17,032 nt of DNA, taken from the NCBI GenBank assembly GCA_000697055.1, contig JNDT01001367.1, positions 1 through 17,032 of the forward strand, read 5' to 3'. Origin of the DNA: Saksenaea vasiformis B4078 (Eukaryota; Mucoromycota; Mucoromycetes; Mucorales; Saksenaeaceae). The notes under the pieces are model-generated. The model saw only the letters and a program-made list of their open reading frames with translations. It had not been told where the DNA came from and searched no databases. Below are positions 8,159 through 17,032 of this stretch, one piece after another. The translations under genes were made by a program, and so were the position numbers. The stretch's first letter is position 1, and each line of letters opens with the position of its first letter.

Positions 8159-8778
8159 CATTTATAACGACAAAAAGCACAATATAGATTGATTTATTCC
8201 GTCACTTTTTGCTCTCAACCCTGCGGACATCTCGAGGGACACAGTGAATCGTAGAAGCCATTGGGAAAGGCCGGCTTTGTAGTTGGAGAGCCTGGATAAA
8301 ATAAGAATCACAAATCCATGACTTATTCGTCGGCCGATCTTTGATAAAAATCGCGGAAAAGCTCTTGCAACATTTCGCATTTGTTTATCAAAGTCAAATA
8401 AACCCGGTAGTAGGCAAGAACGTTTTTTGTTCCTTTATGTTGTTATTAGTATATCTTCAGATACAAAGGTTTCCAAAACCATTTGTTCGATTTTCAGCGA
8501 ATTTCAGTAGATACGCAAGAATTGACAGACCTGTCAAAGTGCTGACACAAGCAAATCTGTCATACACTAGTCTTCTGGGAACAATATCTGCTATGTTCTC
8601 TATAATGATAACAGCGGTAATATCTACCCTCCATTTACCAGATTAGAGATGACCGCGCACCACAAGCTTGGAGATTGTAGCGTCTGAAATTGACATTTTG
8701 TCACGAGCACACTCTGAGGATAACTCTGGGTTCGACGAAAAATATGGATATGTCATTGTTGACTTTGGCTGTAGTCTA

Positions 8779-8792
8779 TTTTTTTTTTTTTT
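8779..8792. repeat. 14-T homopolymer run
   Basis: Uninterrupted T run on the plus strand. It could be a degenerate poly(A) tail of a minus-strand retroinsertion, but no flanking duplication or element body is recognisable. Confidence 0.6.
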
Positions 8793-9084
8793 GGACAGAC
8801 TCGAAAGTGGTAGGATCCACTCCAGACCCGTTACTGACTAAGAATAGTAAGATTTGTCTTCACAATGTTTAACTGCAACCGACCATGAGCCGTAGACTCC
8901 TGCCTTAAACAAATGTCCGTGTCTTGCTATTTCGAACTTTCTATTTCCCAGTTAGCACTTGCAACGTCGGGCATCAAGAACATGTCAAACGTCGAAGTTC
9001 ATGAGGAGTGGTTATAGGATTTTATTCTTGCGAAAAAAGGGCCAGGTACTGCTATTACTGGTACTGTCTGTTGAATTCTTTTTC

Positions 9085-9099
9085 TTTTTTTTTTTTTTT
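9085..9099. repeat. 15-T homopolymer run at the left edge of the unit B homology
   Basis: Uninterrupted T run, preceded by further T-rich bases, directly left of the point (about 9105) where homology to 2795-2960 starts. The position suggests it marks or helped form the duplication breakpoint; this is inference. Confidence 0.6.
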
Positions 9100-9104
9100 C
9101 CTTT

Positions 9105-9270
9105 TACACTGCTCTATATAAATCGTGCGTCCATCAAAAGGTCCAATTAGCGCTAAGAAAAGTTTGATCAAGTGTTACTATTTCATCAACTATTCATCAG
9201 AGCATCAATTGCCTTACAAGAACTTGAACCCTCCAATGGACACAAAGTTTATTCGAACAGCACAAAAAAT
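9105..9270. repeat. Outlying patch of the tandem duplication, copy B
   Basis: Counterpart of 2795-2960. It begins directly after a 15-T run. It keeps a weak internal inverted pair (GCGTCCAT... near 9127 against ATGGACAC near 9237). No ORF is preserved between the two copies. Confidence 0.45.
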
Positions 9271-9747
9271 AATCCGTGGTTAGTGAATAGAACGATACTT
9301 GGATGACATCTTACTCAACTCTGAGGGTATTGCCATCCATCGATGATTCGGTGGGGCAATTGTTCATGAACTATGGCTTCGGTAGGCGGCGGCCACGTTT
9401 GGTTTTGACGACTGCAGAAAATTTGAAGAGACGAAACATCTGGCGATATGTCGCGAAAGTTGATTGATACTGATGTGTGGCGACGTTTGCTCGCTTGAGT
9501 GAAGGGAGATGAGCACCAAAACAGCCAAAGCTGATACACAGAAGATATGAATAACTTTGTATGTGTGATAAGTTGGCGTCCTTACCGAGGATGTGAAAGA
9601 AAAGCGGAACCAAAAAGAAACGGATCCAAAGAACAAAAAAGTAGAAAGAAGAGCTCCTCTTAAATACGCATCACTTTCCGTTATCTAAAACTTCTTTTTT
9701 TCTGAGACGCACTAATACTATCTTCAATGGTGGAACCCGGTTTCTAC
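9271..9747. other. Left part of unit B, no supported gene
   Basis: From about 9546 it aligns with 4260 onward. Minus-strand ORFs between 9315 and 9636 exist in all three frames, but the longest two start at non-ATG codons and none keeps its frame in unit A. A conserved CGGTAAAGA / CGGTAAGGA on the minus strand near 4305 / 9591 resembles a 5' splice site in both copies, leaving a trace of a decayed gene. The 171-codon ORF of unit A has no equivalent here. Confidence 0.5.
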
Positions 9748-9963
9748 ACGCCGTTTGCATGAAATAATGAGAATCCAATCACTGATATACTCTTTGGATG
9801 GGACAAAAGAACCGTACCTCTCACACACCTTTCGCATGACATACAAGAATTTAATCATTGATACGTCTTTTGCATTGAACAAAGAACCTATCTCTAGCTC
9901 GACAGTAATGAAGTATTATATTTAATGCGTCATTCGCACGAGACAATGAGTCCTGTCTCTAGT
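9748..9963. repeat. Degenerate ~40-bp tandem array, copy B
   Basis: Same series of about six units as at 4447-4666, with the TTTGCAT core at about 9754 and 9868 and altered to TTTGGAT and TTCGCAT in between. Unit order and lengths match copy A, so the array predates the duplication. Confidence 0.6.
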
Positions 9964-10035
9964 TTTTATCTTTACTCAGATAGTGAGAAGCTATCAGCAA
10001 CACAAACGCAACATGGACGGCACGTGAATTGTACC

Positions 10036-10454
10036 ATTGAACGAACGCTAAAAGACATGCTTCAAAGTTCACAGTTCATTTGAAAGTAACGCGAAAAAAT
10101 TTGAATGGATGCAAAATCAAAGGAAAAAAGACCTGTAACTCCCATTGATGACTGAATCCAACAGAGTGTTGTCTGCCTCGCCGATTAGGAACACTGATAT
10201 AGACGTTGTTTCCAGAATGGATGTATCAATATAATTACGGTAACTACAATAAAGTAGACTATAGATCCGTGGTGTTGTAAAGGCTAATCCTCATTCATAC
10301 TTTGGAGAAAGCGTTAGACGGCATGGAGGCTCAGAGTGCTTTTCCACTATTACTTCAGTATCCTTCTATAAGAAACCAATAGACACAGCTTAAGGGTAGC
10401 TTTTATTGCGATGAAAGCAATACGTCAGTGAAGTAACTTCAACGTTTGAATAAA
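10036..10454. other. 3' flank of secreted-protein gene B
   Basis: Non-coding and about 96% identical to 4743-5160, including the ~80-bp dispersed element at 10036-10124. It presumably contains the 3' untranslated region. Confidence 0.6.
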
Positions 10455-10940
10455 CTAAATCAAGCTGTTCTCGTAGTAATCATCCTGCAACTGTACATGC
10501 GATCGACGGAGTTCTCTGAAGTCGTCGAGGAGTGGTTGGACATCTGCTCGCACCTTCAGGTTCGTAACGGGCTCTTCTGTCGCACTCTGACCAATGAACG
10601 TCAAGAGTTGGCCATTACCCTGGATTCGAATGTGCAGAGCCTCCGTATCATCATTGATAAGTGCTGCGTAACGTCCGTCAAAAGCAGAAATATCATCGAC
10701 TTCGACATAACCGCGGACAGCCTTTCCAGGGTGAGCTTCGGTTAGATGTTGAGGTCTTTCCAATTGCCAGAAATTAGCACGAATAGTTCTGCCAATTGTG
10801 GGAAGGTCAATGAGGGTAAAGTAAGGTGGTGGAAAAATACGAGGTGACGGAAGAAATTTAAGGACTGCTGGATATCTGGCCGCCGAGACAGCAGCAACGA
10901 GGAAAGTAAAGGCTGCAAGAAGACTTGTTTGTAGCTTCAT
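10455..10940 (-). CDS. Secreted 161-residue protein of unknown family, paralog B
   Basis: Seen: single-exon ORF, signal peptide MKLQTSLLAAFTFLVAAVSA with cleavage expected after residue 20, no cysteine in the mature chain. The variable part (21-75) keeps a scaffold of Pro, Tyr, Phe and Trp shared with paralog A (RY, P-x-P, PPYFTL, LP, W58, PG) while the residues between change. Residues 76-137 match A except Asp for Asn at 88, and the end keeps DYYENSLI. A 146-bp coding stretch (10531-10676) is identical to 5237-5382. TATAAAAG stands 51 bp before the ATG. Both copies are intact after long divergence of their flanks, which argues that both are functional. The start is fixed by the signal peptide and by conservation. 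Function unknown; an extracellular recognition or antagonism role is inference. Confidence 0.85.
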   Translation of the reverse strand: MKLQTSLLAAFTFLVAAVSAARYPAVLKFLPSPRIFPPPYFTLIDLPTIGRTIRANFWQLERPQHLTEAHPGKAVRGYVEVDDISAFDGRYAALINDDTEALHIRIQGNGQLLTFIGQSATEEPVTNLKVRADVQPLLDDFRELRRSHVQLQDDYYENSLI

Positions 10941-10990
10941 GATTGTCAGAAGAGTGGATGGACGATTAACCTGGCGTCCGTTCGCTGAGA

Positions 10991-10998
10991 CTTTTATA
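10991..10998 (-). promoter_or_regulatory. TATA box of secreted-protein gene B
   Basis: TATAAAAG on the minus strand, at exactly the same distance (51 bp) from the ATG as in copy A. Confidence 0.7.
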
Positions 10999-12265
10999 CT
11001 AATTAAAAACTCTCTTCTTCGTTTACATGGTTCTCACGGTGTCCATATGAAACGCAAACTTGACGCTCTACTCGATTCGTCCACCTAAACATTATCTGCG
11101 TTCAGCAAACCAAATAGTATGATGCAAACATGCGAACCTTTGCTAACGTTTCACACTCTTGGATTGGATGATTAACTTGTAGAAACATGGCGTTTCGCAG
11201 GGCGTATTGCCTAACAAAGCTCTCAATCAACAAGGCAATACGCATTGGTTGGGATAACTTAAATAATAGAACGCCATATCTTGATCAGATGAACTTCGCA
11301 AACACAAATTGCGACGTCGTTAACGAAATGGCGCCTTCAGTAATTATGCTAGTACTGTCATTGCAACACCACAGTTGTAAAACCAGAGAGAAACTAAATA
11401 AGGCCGCAACGTTCTTACAGATTATGGTGGTGTCCCGAGTATGTATCATAACAAATTCTATAGCTCGTATACCGATATAGAGCGCGTTAGGACATGCTAG
11501 AACACATCTACGACAGACTATGGTGTTTGTGTAACAACAACGTTCCCTAGGAGGTCCTGCCAGTTAAGTGTAGCTCCTAGAGCTCTGTAATAACCACTTG
11601 GGAACCAAATAAGCGAGCTGATGATGTTCTCATATGCGCAAAACCCGTTGTCTCTGACTTACGATAGCGCTAAATGTAGAAAGCACGGGCCGCAAAGATC
11701 TCACAAAGTTCAACTGTCTATCCTCTATGAGAGTTCCCTATGTAACATACTGCTGCATGTTACTGACTAAAATGGCCTTGGGCAATTACAGATTTGTGTA
11801 AGGGAATTTACAACCTCAAACACATCACTCAGGAAAGGGTACATCTACAACGGCCCGACGTTGGTTCGATAGAAGATGGCGTAAAGAACGCCCAAAAGTA
11901 AGGTTGAAGAGGACAAAAGAAAAGGAAGGACCATTTTTGGTATAGCGAAAGTGCAACTGTCATCCGCAAATGCTAAAGATGTGTCAAAATTTATGACACA
12001 GTAGATACTTTTCTCACATCTGTCATAAGACTTGGAGTTCCAGTCAAGTCTGGACCGTCCTACACACATGATCTCTTCCTCCATTGGGTTTGCTTATAAT
12101 CGCATAAACTTGTCTACGGTGTAATAAATTCTTCTGATCGCCATCCTTATGTGTATCCTTCTCAAAGGTCCTTACGTTGTAGCGGCATAACTGAGAGTCT
12201 AATTACAGCAAAACTGAAATGTATACGTGCCAGAAATATTTATGTAGCTTCTGAAGAAGATCTCT
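10999..12265. other. Long upstream region of unit B, non-coding
   Basis: Homolog of 5705-6950. ORFs of 97 and 79 codons here (plus strand 11187-11480, minus strand 11845-12084) are interrupted by stops in unit A, so they are not supported as genes. Confidence 0.6.
11980..12000. repeat. TGTGTCA-N7-TGACACA palindrome, copy B
   Basis: Same 7-bp arms as at 6654-6674 with a different centre; adjacent sequence has about 25 extra bases relative to A. Confidence 0.4.
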
Positions 12266-12508
12266 TAACTTGTGTAACCACTGTTGTCTTTGACATTATT
12301 CACATATTTTTTTTAAAAAAAATTGACGCAACCAAATTCTAATAGATGCGCTGGGTATTGTGCGCCATCCTTCCAGCAGTGCATCTTCCAATTATTTGGG
12401 CTTGTCGACTAAGTTTCTTCTCTTGGTCAATTACAACGAGACTCTTAACGGGTGGGCATGGGTGAATCGCCAAGTGTCCTTAATGCTAGTTGAAGCCTTT
12501 TTATTTAT
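12266..12508. other. 3' flank of PIG-S, no gene
   Basis: Short spacer between unit B and the PIG-S stop codon. It contains a T8/A9 self-complementary run at about 12307-12322. AATAAATAAATAAA on the minus strand overlaps the PIG-S stop codon at about 12501-12513 and can serve as a poly(A) signal. Confidence 0.5.
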
Positions 12509-14732
12509 TTATTCCGTCTTTGATTTAGCTTTGGAACCTTTAAATCCTTTTAGCTGCTTCAACAAGGCCATAATCATCGGGACAGATATTGGTACGAATA
12601 AGGGCATGTATATTGCGTACTTATGCTCATCTGGAAAGTAAAGCATAGACACCATTGTTGGGTCGAAAAAGGCCTTCTCAGAAAGCTCGATTGCCTCAAT
12701 TGAATGGTGCAGAGCAGCTTCAAATTCTCCAGCTTCAAGGGACTTACGGGCTAGCTGCAGCGAGCTTAATGATTGATGGACCTGCAACAGAACTAAATCA
12801 ATATGTAATTTAAATAGAAACATACCTTTAAAGCTATGTGATCCAAAACGACCATATTGGGAATTTTGGTGACGAGCTGTGCTAGAGATTTGAGCGTCGA
12901 TGCCGCGTCAACAATGTTCTCGATCGTTCGTTGTCGGATTAGCCTGTCTTTCTCCAGCATAGTAATAGCGGTTTGGGATGCCGTTACAAAACTTATGTTA
13001 AACTCCTCTGGCTATTTGAGAGTAAACTTAGTGTACAAAGCAATTTAGTACATACGCTTACCAATGTACGTGAGTCTGCGTGGAAATGGTGAATTCCCAT
13101 GAGGCTCCTTAACTGAGCAGCAAATATTCTCATGATGGGCTTCAGATCTTTCTTCAGAAAACGGTAATGCTTATCCGCCAACGCAGCTTTCGGCGGAGTT
13201 TTTATAGCAACTCCACCCCATCTAGGAATGAGGAAGGCGTTGCTCAGTAGGGGTTGATCTGATCAATTGGAACATTAAGACGACGATACAAGGTTGTAAC
13301 ACAAGCTAACCTTGCGCATCGTGGATCCGAAGTGGTGATTGATCCGCTGAGGGAACGTACAGGATGAAGTTGATGGTGGGATACGACGATATTGTCGAAG
13401 CTTCGTGCAGGAAAATTCAAAGTGTAAGAAATGTTAGGATCATCTTTCGCAAAAACGCCCAAGTAAACGTTCGTACCTAAGTTCCATTCTGCCGAGTTTA
13501 CAAAATGCGGAAGACTGTCTGCATCAAAGTAGAAATACGACGGTTTTCCAACACGTTCTTTGAACTGCGGTTTCATAGACAGCGAAGCATAATTTTGTAT
13601 CTGGACAATACTCAGAATTCAACATGCCGAAACTCAAGCGATTTCATTGATATACCTGGGAATCAACTGTAAAGTTGCTCACAACGGACAACTCCTTTAG
13701 AAATGGATAGAGATAACCTACATGCCATTCGCTCTAAACATTTCAGATAACCGGGTTAAACTTACTTGTAGTCGCTTCACGGATGTCCCAGTCAATCATC
13801 ATATCGTGCGGATTGTTATTCATTAAACTGAATGTGATCTGATATCGCGACGAATACTTCAATGTTCGCATGCTGTTCGTATCATGCTAACATCGCGTAC
13901 GCATTAGTCACTGTATGATTCATGATGCGTTTCGATATACTTTGTCTTTTTCGTAGGATTTGCATGCCATGTTGCCGAGGGTCTCATATTCATCACGGAA
14001 AAGGGAGGGGATAAGCGTCGTTAAAGCTCTATGAACATTATCTAATCACAGAAAAAATTAATGCGACCGCTTCGGTTTTCGCAACACTGGTGCGTACTCT
14101 TCTCCAGTATATCCATTTGGACGCGAAGTGAGCGGTCGATCCCCACAGTAATGTTATATCGAATATCCGAAGATTGGTTATCGATTCCGAGTTCATCGAT
14201 GTAGACGTGGTATTTCCCCGTGTCCTGCGTAACCGAATCATCCGATCCCTCTACACACACAAATTAGACATTGCTATGCCTCTTGATTTTCTTCTCTTTA
14301 CCTTGCCATTGTCTCTGTCCCAATTCTACTGAAACAGGGAAATCTGCGCAGGATTCCGGGAATTTGAACAAATTCGTGAGATCATTCTCCAATGCTGGTG
14401 CAAAATCACTCCACATCGTAACATCGGTTGCTACAGGCAGGTGGACAATGAACTTGGCGGGCAGATTGAACTTTCTGTTCTGTGAAAATCGCTTAGTCGC
14501 ATTTCCCCATCAAGATAGTATTATGCCTGCCTCCCATGTTTGCCAGGATTCTATCTCTGCAATTGGCAGATTTGCCCTGTATACTTCTGTCGTCCTCCAC
14601 CAGAATGGGACACCTAATAAGACAACACACCAAAAAGCGATTACAACTACACGCGTTGTTTTCACTTAGTAGTATCTGTCAGTATTATGAATCACTACAA
14701 TTGTATTATAAACCTTCATTCTGCTGGCTCAT
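12509..14732 (-). CDS. GPI17: GPI transamidase subunit PIG-S / Gpi17, 11 exons
   Basis: Subunit of the ER-membrane complex that attaches GPI anchors to proteins. My exon model (minus strand): 14732-14714, 14664-14531, 14479-14302, 14250-14098, 14041-13941, 13886-13766, 13717-13656, 13600-13311, 13242-13062, 13011-12826, 12781-12509. The total is 1698 bp, 565 residues, in frame throughout and close to the family length. Family marks: N-terminal membrane helix ending VVLLGVPFWWRTTEVYRANL; LKYSSRYQITFSLMNNNP followed by DWDIREA; LKELSVVSNFTVDSQ; FVNSAEWNL; NAFLIPRWGGVAI; C-terminal EKAFFDPTMVSMLYFPDEHK and a second membrane helix with a short basic tail. Introns are 44-68 bp. Exon 1 (MSQQNE) is the weakest part. 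Intron 2 (14530-14480) has no GT donor and fits only as a GC-AG intron. The gene lies head-to-head with the thioesterase gene. Confidence 0.95.
14480..14530 (-). other. PIG-S intron 2, apparent GC-AG intron
   Basis: Between the conserved exons ending IESWQTWE and starting NRKFNLPAKF the frame hits a stop, so an intron is required. No GT occurs between the conserved YRANLP codons and that stop. GAG|GCAGGC at 14531/14530 with acceptor TTTTCACAG at 14480 joins the exons in phase 0, with a GACTAAGC branch-like site 10-17 bases before the acceptor. Confidence 0.55.
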
Positions 14733-15090
14733 GACAAAGTTCTGACCTTGATGGCAGTACACTGGTTACTGGCACCAAAGCGCAACGGAATATGTCGGAG
14801 TAATTGGCTGCCGCGACTCCCATACTTGGGAAAGTTCTGGCCAATGAAATGACATGTATTGAGTTAATGATACCAGGAAATCTATCCAGGGCTGGATAAG
14901 TGGACGACGAGTCCTCCGTTGCCGATCCAATTTCGCATGCTTTTAGGCAGCCGCCTAAGATACCTCTCAAACAGCTCGCCCGACAGATATATATAGCGCT
15001 CAATTGCTCTACACAATTGACAAGATGCACCATCAGAAAGATACTTGCTACTAGAAAGGTAGTGGCACCGGTGATCCTCTGCTGACTCAT
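14716..15090 (-). CDS. Doubtful 124-codon ORF with signal peptide and paired CxxxC motifs, over the PIG-S 5' end
   Basis: Seen: ATG at 15090 gives MSQQRITGATTFLVASIFLM, a plausible signal peptide, then a cysteine-rich stretch ICRASCLRGILGGCLKAC (C-x3-C-x7-C-x3-C, residues about 35-51), then an unstructured tail. The 3' end overlaps the proposed PIG-S first exon (ATG at 14732), so either the ORF is shorter through splicing, or it is part of the PIG-S leader, or one model is wrong. Paired CxxxC spacing resembles alpha-hairpinin-type peptides only superficially. Both this ORF and the proposed PIG-S start read MSQQ, which may be chance. I do not recognise a family. Confidence 0.35.
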   Translation of the reverse strand: MSQQRITGATTFLVASIFLMVHLVNCVEQLSAIYICRASCLRGILGGCLKACEIGSATEDSSSTYPALDRFPGIINSIHVISLARTFPSMGVAAANYSDIFRCALVPVTSVLPSRSELCHEPAE

Positions 15091-16098
15091 CTAAGCACAT
15101 AGTTATAGAAGATATGATATTAAATGAAGATTATAAAGGTAGTGTAGTCCTACCTGGAAGCAAATTTAGTGGAATATTGCGAGAAGACATAAACAAATTG
15201 CATTAACTACATTCCTCGGGCGGAATATCATAAACAACCCTTTTATTCACGCGCTAGCGTTCTCTTTTAACCTGATAAAATGAACTGATGCAATAAGTTT
15301 ACACTTGTCACACGTCTTAATATGAATGCTTCGTTTACTAGCTGGAAACTTATTGAGATCTATTACTACACAACAATTAAAGAGTAGAGATCAGAGAGTG
15401 TAATAGTACAGGATTCATGCTCGATCTACCATCGTTTTGGCAGGCTGTGCTTATGCAGGATAGCAATGTGATTACTAATGAGGCTTCAGTGTTGATGATA
15501 TGCTCTATGGCCGTAGATCCTTCTAAAGAGCATGATCAAGAGATTGCGCACAATGGAAGTCTCCGCTTATTAAAACTGTTGCTTTACTACTATGAGGTTT
15601 GCATTTCCTTATCGACTAATGATAGGCTGAAGGAAGCCAGTACCGTAAACTCTTCTAATCAACAAATCAATTTTGCCACGAGATGTACGATACGTGGGTC
15701 CAGTTATCTGTCAGGTTTCACGTGTTTATGAATGATCAGATATGTTTTGGAATCAACCGGACATCGCTATTACGTAGTTCTTTTTTTTTGACAAATACAG
15801 CCTAGTTAGATCGTTGTTTTGAACAGGCTGATTAACTTTCCTGTTATGAACTTTACTTACAATTGTAACTATGGACTATTGTAGCATACATAAATCACAC
15901 GGGAGCAGCTTATATGCTAAGCTGAGAAAAAGCAACACCTATGATTTGCGGTTGAATAATTTACCCTTTTCCCACGTGAATTCTTTCGTCCGTGGGGTTC
16001 CTCGGAGCTGAACTCTTTTTCCAATAAAGATATTTCAAATGACAAATTTCGTTTTCCTTCTCTTACCCCGCTTTTTTTTTCTCTGACTTCTATTTGAC
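15091..16098. other. Divergent intergenic region between the PIG-S locus and the thioesterase gene
   Basis: AT-rich. A 104-codon plus-strand ORF at 15417-15731 has an ATG but no motif, signal or homolog that I recognise, and no splice context, so I do not call it. Near 15971-15997 CCCACG...CGTGGGG can form a short stem. The 80 bp before the thioesterase ATG are pyrimidine-rich (CCTTCTCTTACCCCGC then nine T), a common fungal core-promoter look. Confidence 0.5.
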
Positions 16099-17032
16099 AT
16101 GCCCAACGCAACTTTTCCTGCTGTTATTTCGTTTGCTGATAAGAAACCGGTGATTGCGTCCAGCATGGAACAGACGGACGAAGATTTTGCGCAGAAGATT
16201 GCTGACGCTGTAGACGTACAAGAGATCGATGTCAATCTATATATGAGCAAGGAGCTTTGGCTTCCAGCAGGTGCTCGTGGAACTTTTGGAGGGCAGGTAA
16301 TGTATTTGTTTATTTACTTTGATTTGTTTACATATCCTTGTAGATAGTTGCTCAAGCTTTGAGAGCTGCTTTCAACACCGTTCCTGAAGATTTTCATGTT
16401 CATGTGAGTTGCTGTCTTTGCTGTCGATCATAGCTAATCATGTAATTTGTCAAGTCTCTACACAGTTATTTTATTCTTCCAGGCAATGTGGATATTCCCG
16501 TCATTTACCAAGTTCAGCGACTCCGTGACGGCCGATCATTTGCCACCCGAGTTGTAACTGCATCACAACGTGGCAGGGCTATTTTCGAATCCAGCTTCAG
16601 CTTCGCAAAGCCAGAAACTGGTGTCACCCTTCAACATCAGGTAAAACTGGATAAAACGCAAAGATATCCGACGCGATTCTCATCCACCTTTTTCTTTCTT
16701 TAAAATAAGACGACTATGCCAGAAGTGACGCCGCCAGAAAAACTGCCATCGTAAGCGCCAACTCTATGTCGATTGTCTTCTGTTAAACATATCTTTCACT
16801 TCAGAGACGCCGAACGACTCCAACAGTACTTAGCTCAGAACGATTTACGACCGAAATTCCGAGAATATCTTCAAAAACGTCTCGAAGAAAGCTCACCCGT
16901 AGATTATCGTAACGTTCATGTCTATACAGATGACGAGATTACACGTGGCCAGATAAGAAAACCGTCCGAGAACCAAGTACAAGACAAAAGACAATGGAAT
17001 ATAAGCAGCCTAGATCTGACTCTTTCTTTAGC
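16099..17032 (+). CDS. Acyl-CoA thioesterase II (ACOT8/TesB family), 5' part, cut by right edge
   Basis: Hydrolyses acyl-CoA to free fatty acid and CoA, in fungi normally in peroxisomes. Exons: 16099-16296, 16344-16403, 16455-16640, 16710-16750, 16805 to beyond 17032, with introns of 47, 51, 69 and 54 bp, all GT-AG and all in frame. About 237 residues are visible of a family length near 320. Marks: LWLPAGARGTFGGQIVAQAL (residues about 53-72, first hotdog domain), TVPEDFHVHSLHSYFILPGN, IPVIYQVQRLRDGRSFATRV and VVTASQRGRAIFE, followed by a HQ-TTMPEVTPPEKLPS linker and DYRNVHVYTDDE leading into the second hotdog. The Asp-Thr/Ser-Gln catalytic residues and any C-terminal peroxisomal SKL signal would be in the missing part. 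The last ~60 bases match the family poorly, so another intron may begin there. Confidence 0.93.

Larger units (their letters stand above)
6951..9104. other. Spacer between the duplication units, no supported gene
   Basis: No homology to the rest of the window is visible. Short ORFs on both strands lack motifs. The most coding-like part is on the plus strand at about 7885-8069, where a pyrimidine tract ending CTCTCACCAG could be a 3' splice site before an open frame ending in GVV-like residues at 8069, followed by AATAAATAAA; I could not find a convincing upstream exon. A dinucleotide repeat and two long T runs are listed separately. Confidence 0.5.
9540..12265. repeat. Tandem duplication unit B
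   Basis: Counterpart of unit A in the same orientation; it carries the second secreted-protein gene and ends about 240 bp from the PIG-S stop codon. Identity to unit A is about 96% over 10037-10676, about 62% in 10716-10880, about 85% just upstream and roughly 70-80% by eye elsewhere. The last recognisable match is near GCTTCTGAAGAAGAT at about 12247-12261. Confidence 0.9.

Noticed and set aside
9315..9636. Three overlapping minus-strand ORFs of 74-90 codons in unit B
   Set aside because: Two begin at non-ATG codons, none keeps its frame in unit A, and all three frames being open points to low stop density by chance.
11187..11480. 97-codon plus-strand ORF upstream of paralog B
   Set aside because: The homologous stretch in unit A (about 5893-6190) has in-frame stops, so the frame is not conserved.
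11845..12084. 79-codon minus-strand ORF with a hydrophobic segment
   Set aside because: The aligned sequence in unit A is stopped soon after its start and frameshifted by an indel; it looks like a chance ORF in duplicated spacer.
15417..15731. 104-codon plus-strand ORF between PIG-S and the thioesterase gene
   Set aside because: No signal, motif, splice context or family resemblance; composition is not convincing.

Overview
The window looks like nuclear DNA of a filamentous fungus, most likely a basidiomycete of the Agaricomycetes. Two housekeeping genes at the right are broken by many short introns (44-69 bp), several with CTAAT/CTAAA-type branch sites. The broken gene at the left edge starts like the transposon-associated hypothetical proteins common in Agaricomycetes. 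The phylum is an inference; the fungal gene structure is seen directly.

Layout. 1-505 is the 5' part of an intronless minus-strand gene running off the left edge. 506 to about 12,300 is gene-poor, AT-rich, repeat-structured accessory DNA. It holds an old tandem duplication (unit A about 4,240-6,950, unit B about 9,540-12,265, with a small outlying homologous patch at 2,795-2,960 / 9,105-9,270). Each unit carries one intact minus-strand gene for a 161-residue, cysteine-free secreted protein (5161-5646 and 10455-10940). A less certain 171-codon gene (3720-4235) lies beside unit A only. From 12,509 to the right edge the DNA is ordinary housekeeping: an 11-exon minus-strand PIG-S/Gpi17 gene (GPI transamidase subunit), a doubtful small cysteine-rich ORF over its 5' end, and a plus-strand acyl-CoA thioesterase II (ACOT8/TesB type) cut by the right edge.

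The main discovery candidate is the secreted pair. The two proteins share signal peptide, length and C-terminus, but 34 of the 55 residues just after the signal peptide differ, while only 1 of the next 62 does. DNA identity is about 62% in the variable part, about 85% in signal peptide and promoter, about 96% from residue 76 through 400 bp of 3' flank, and roughly 70-80% (by eye) elsewhere. A 146-bp coding stretch is identical. This pattern fits diversifying selection on one face of a secreted protein combined with recent gene conversion of the rest. I do not recognise the family and assign no function. Arrays of ~40-bp repeats, a ~640-bp imperfect palindrome and conserved small inverted repeats surround these genes.
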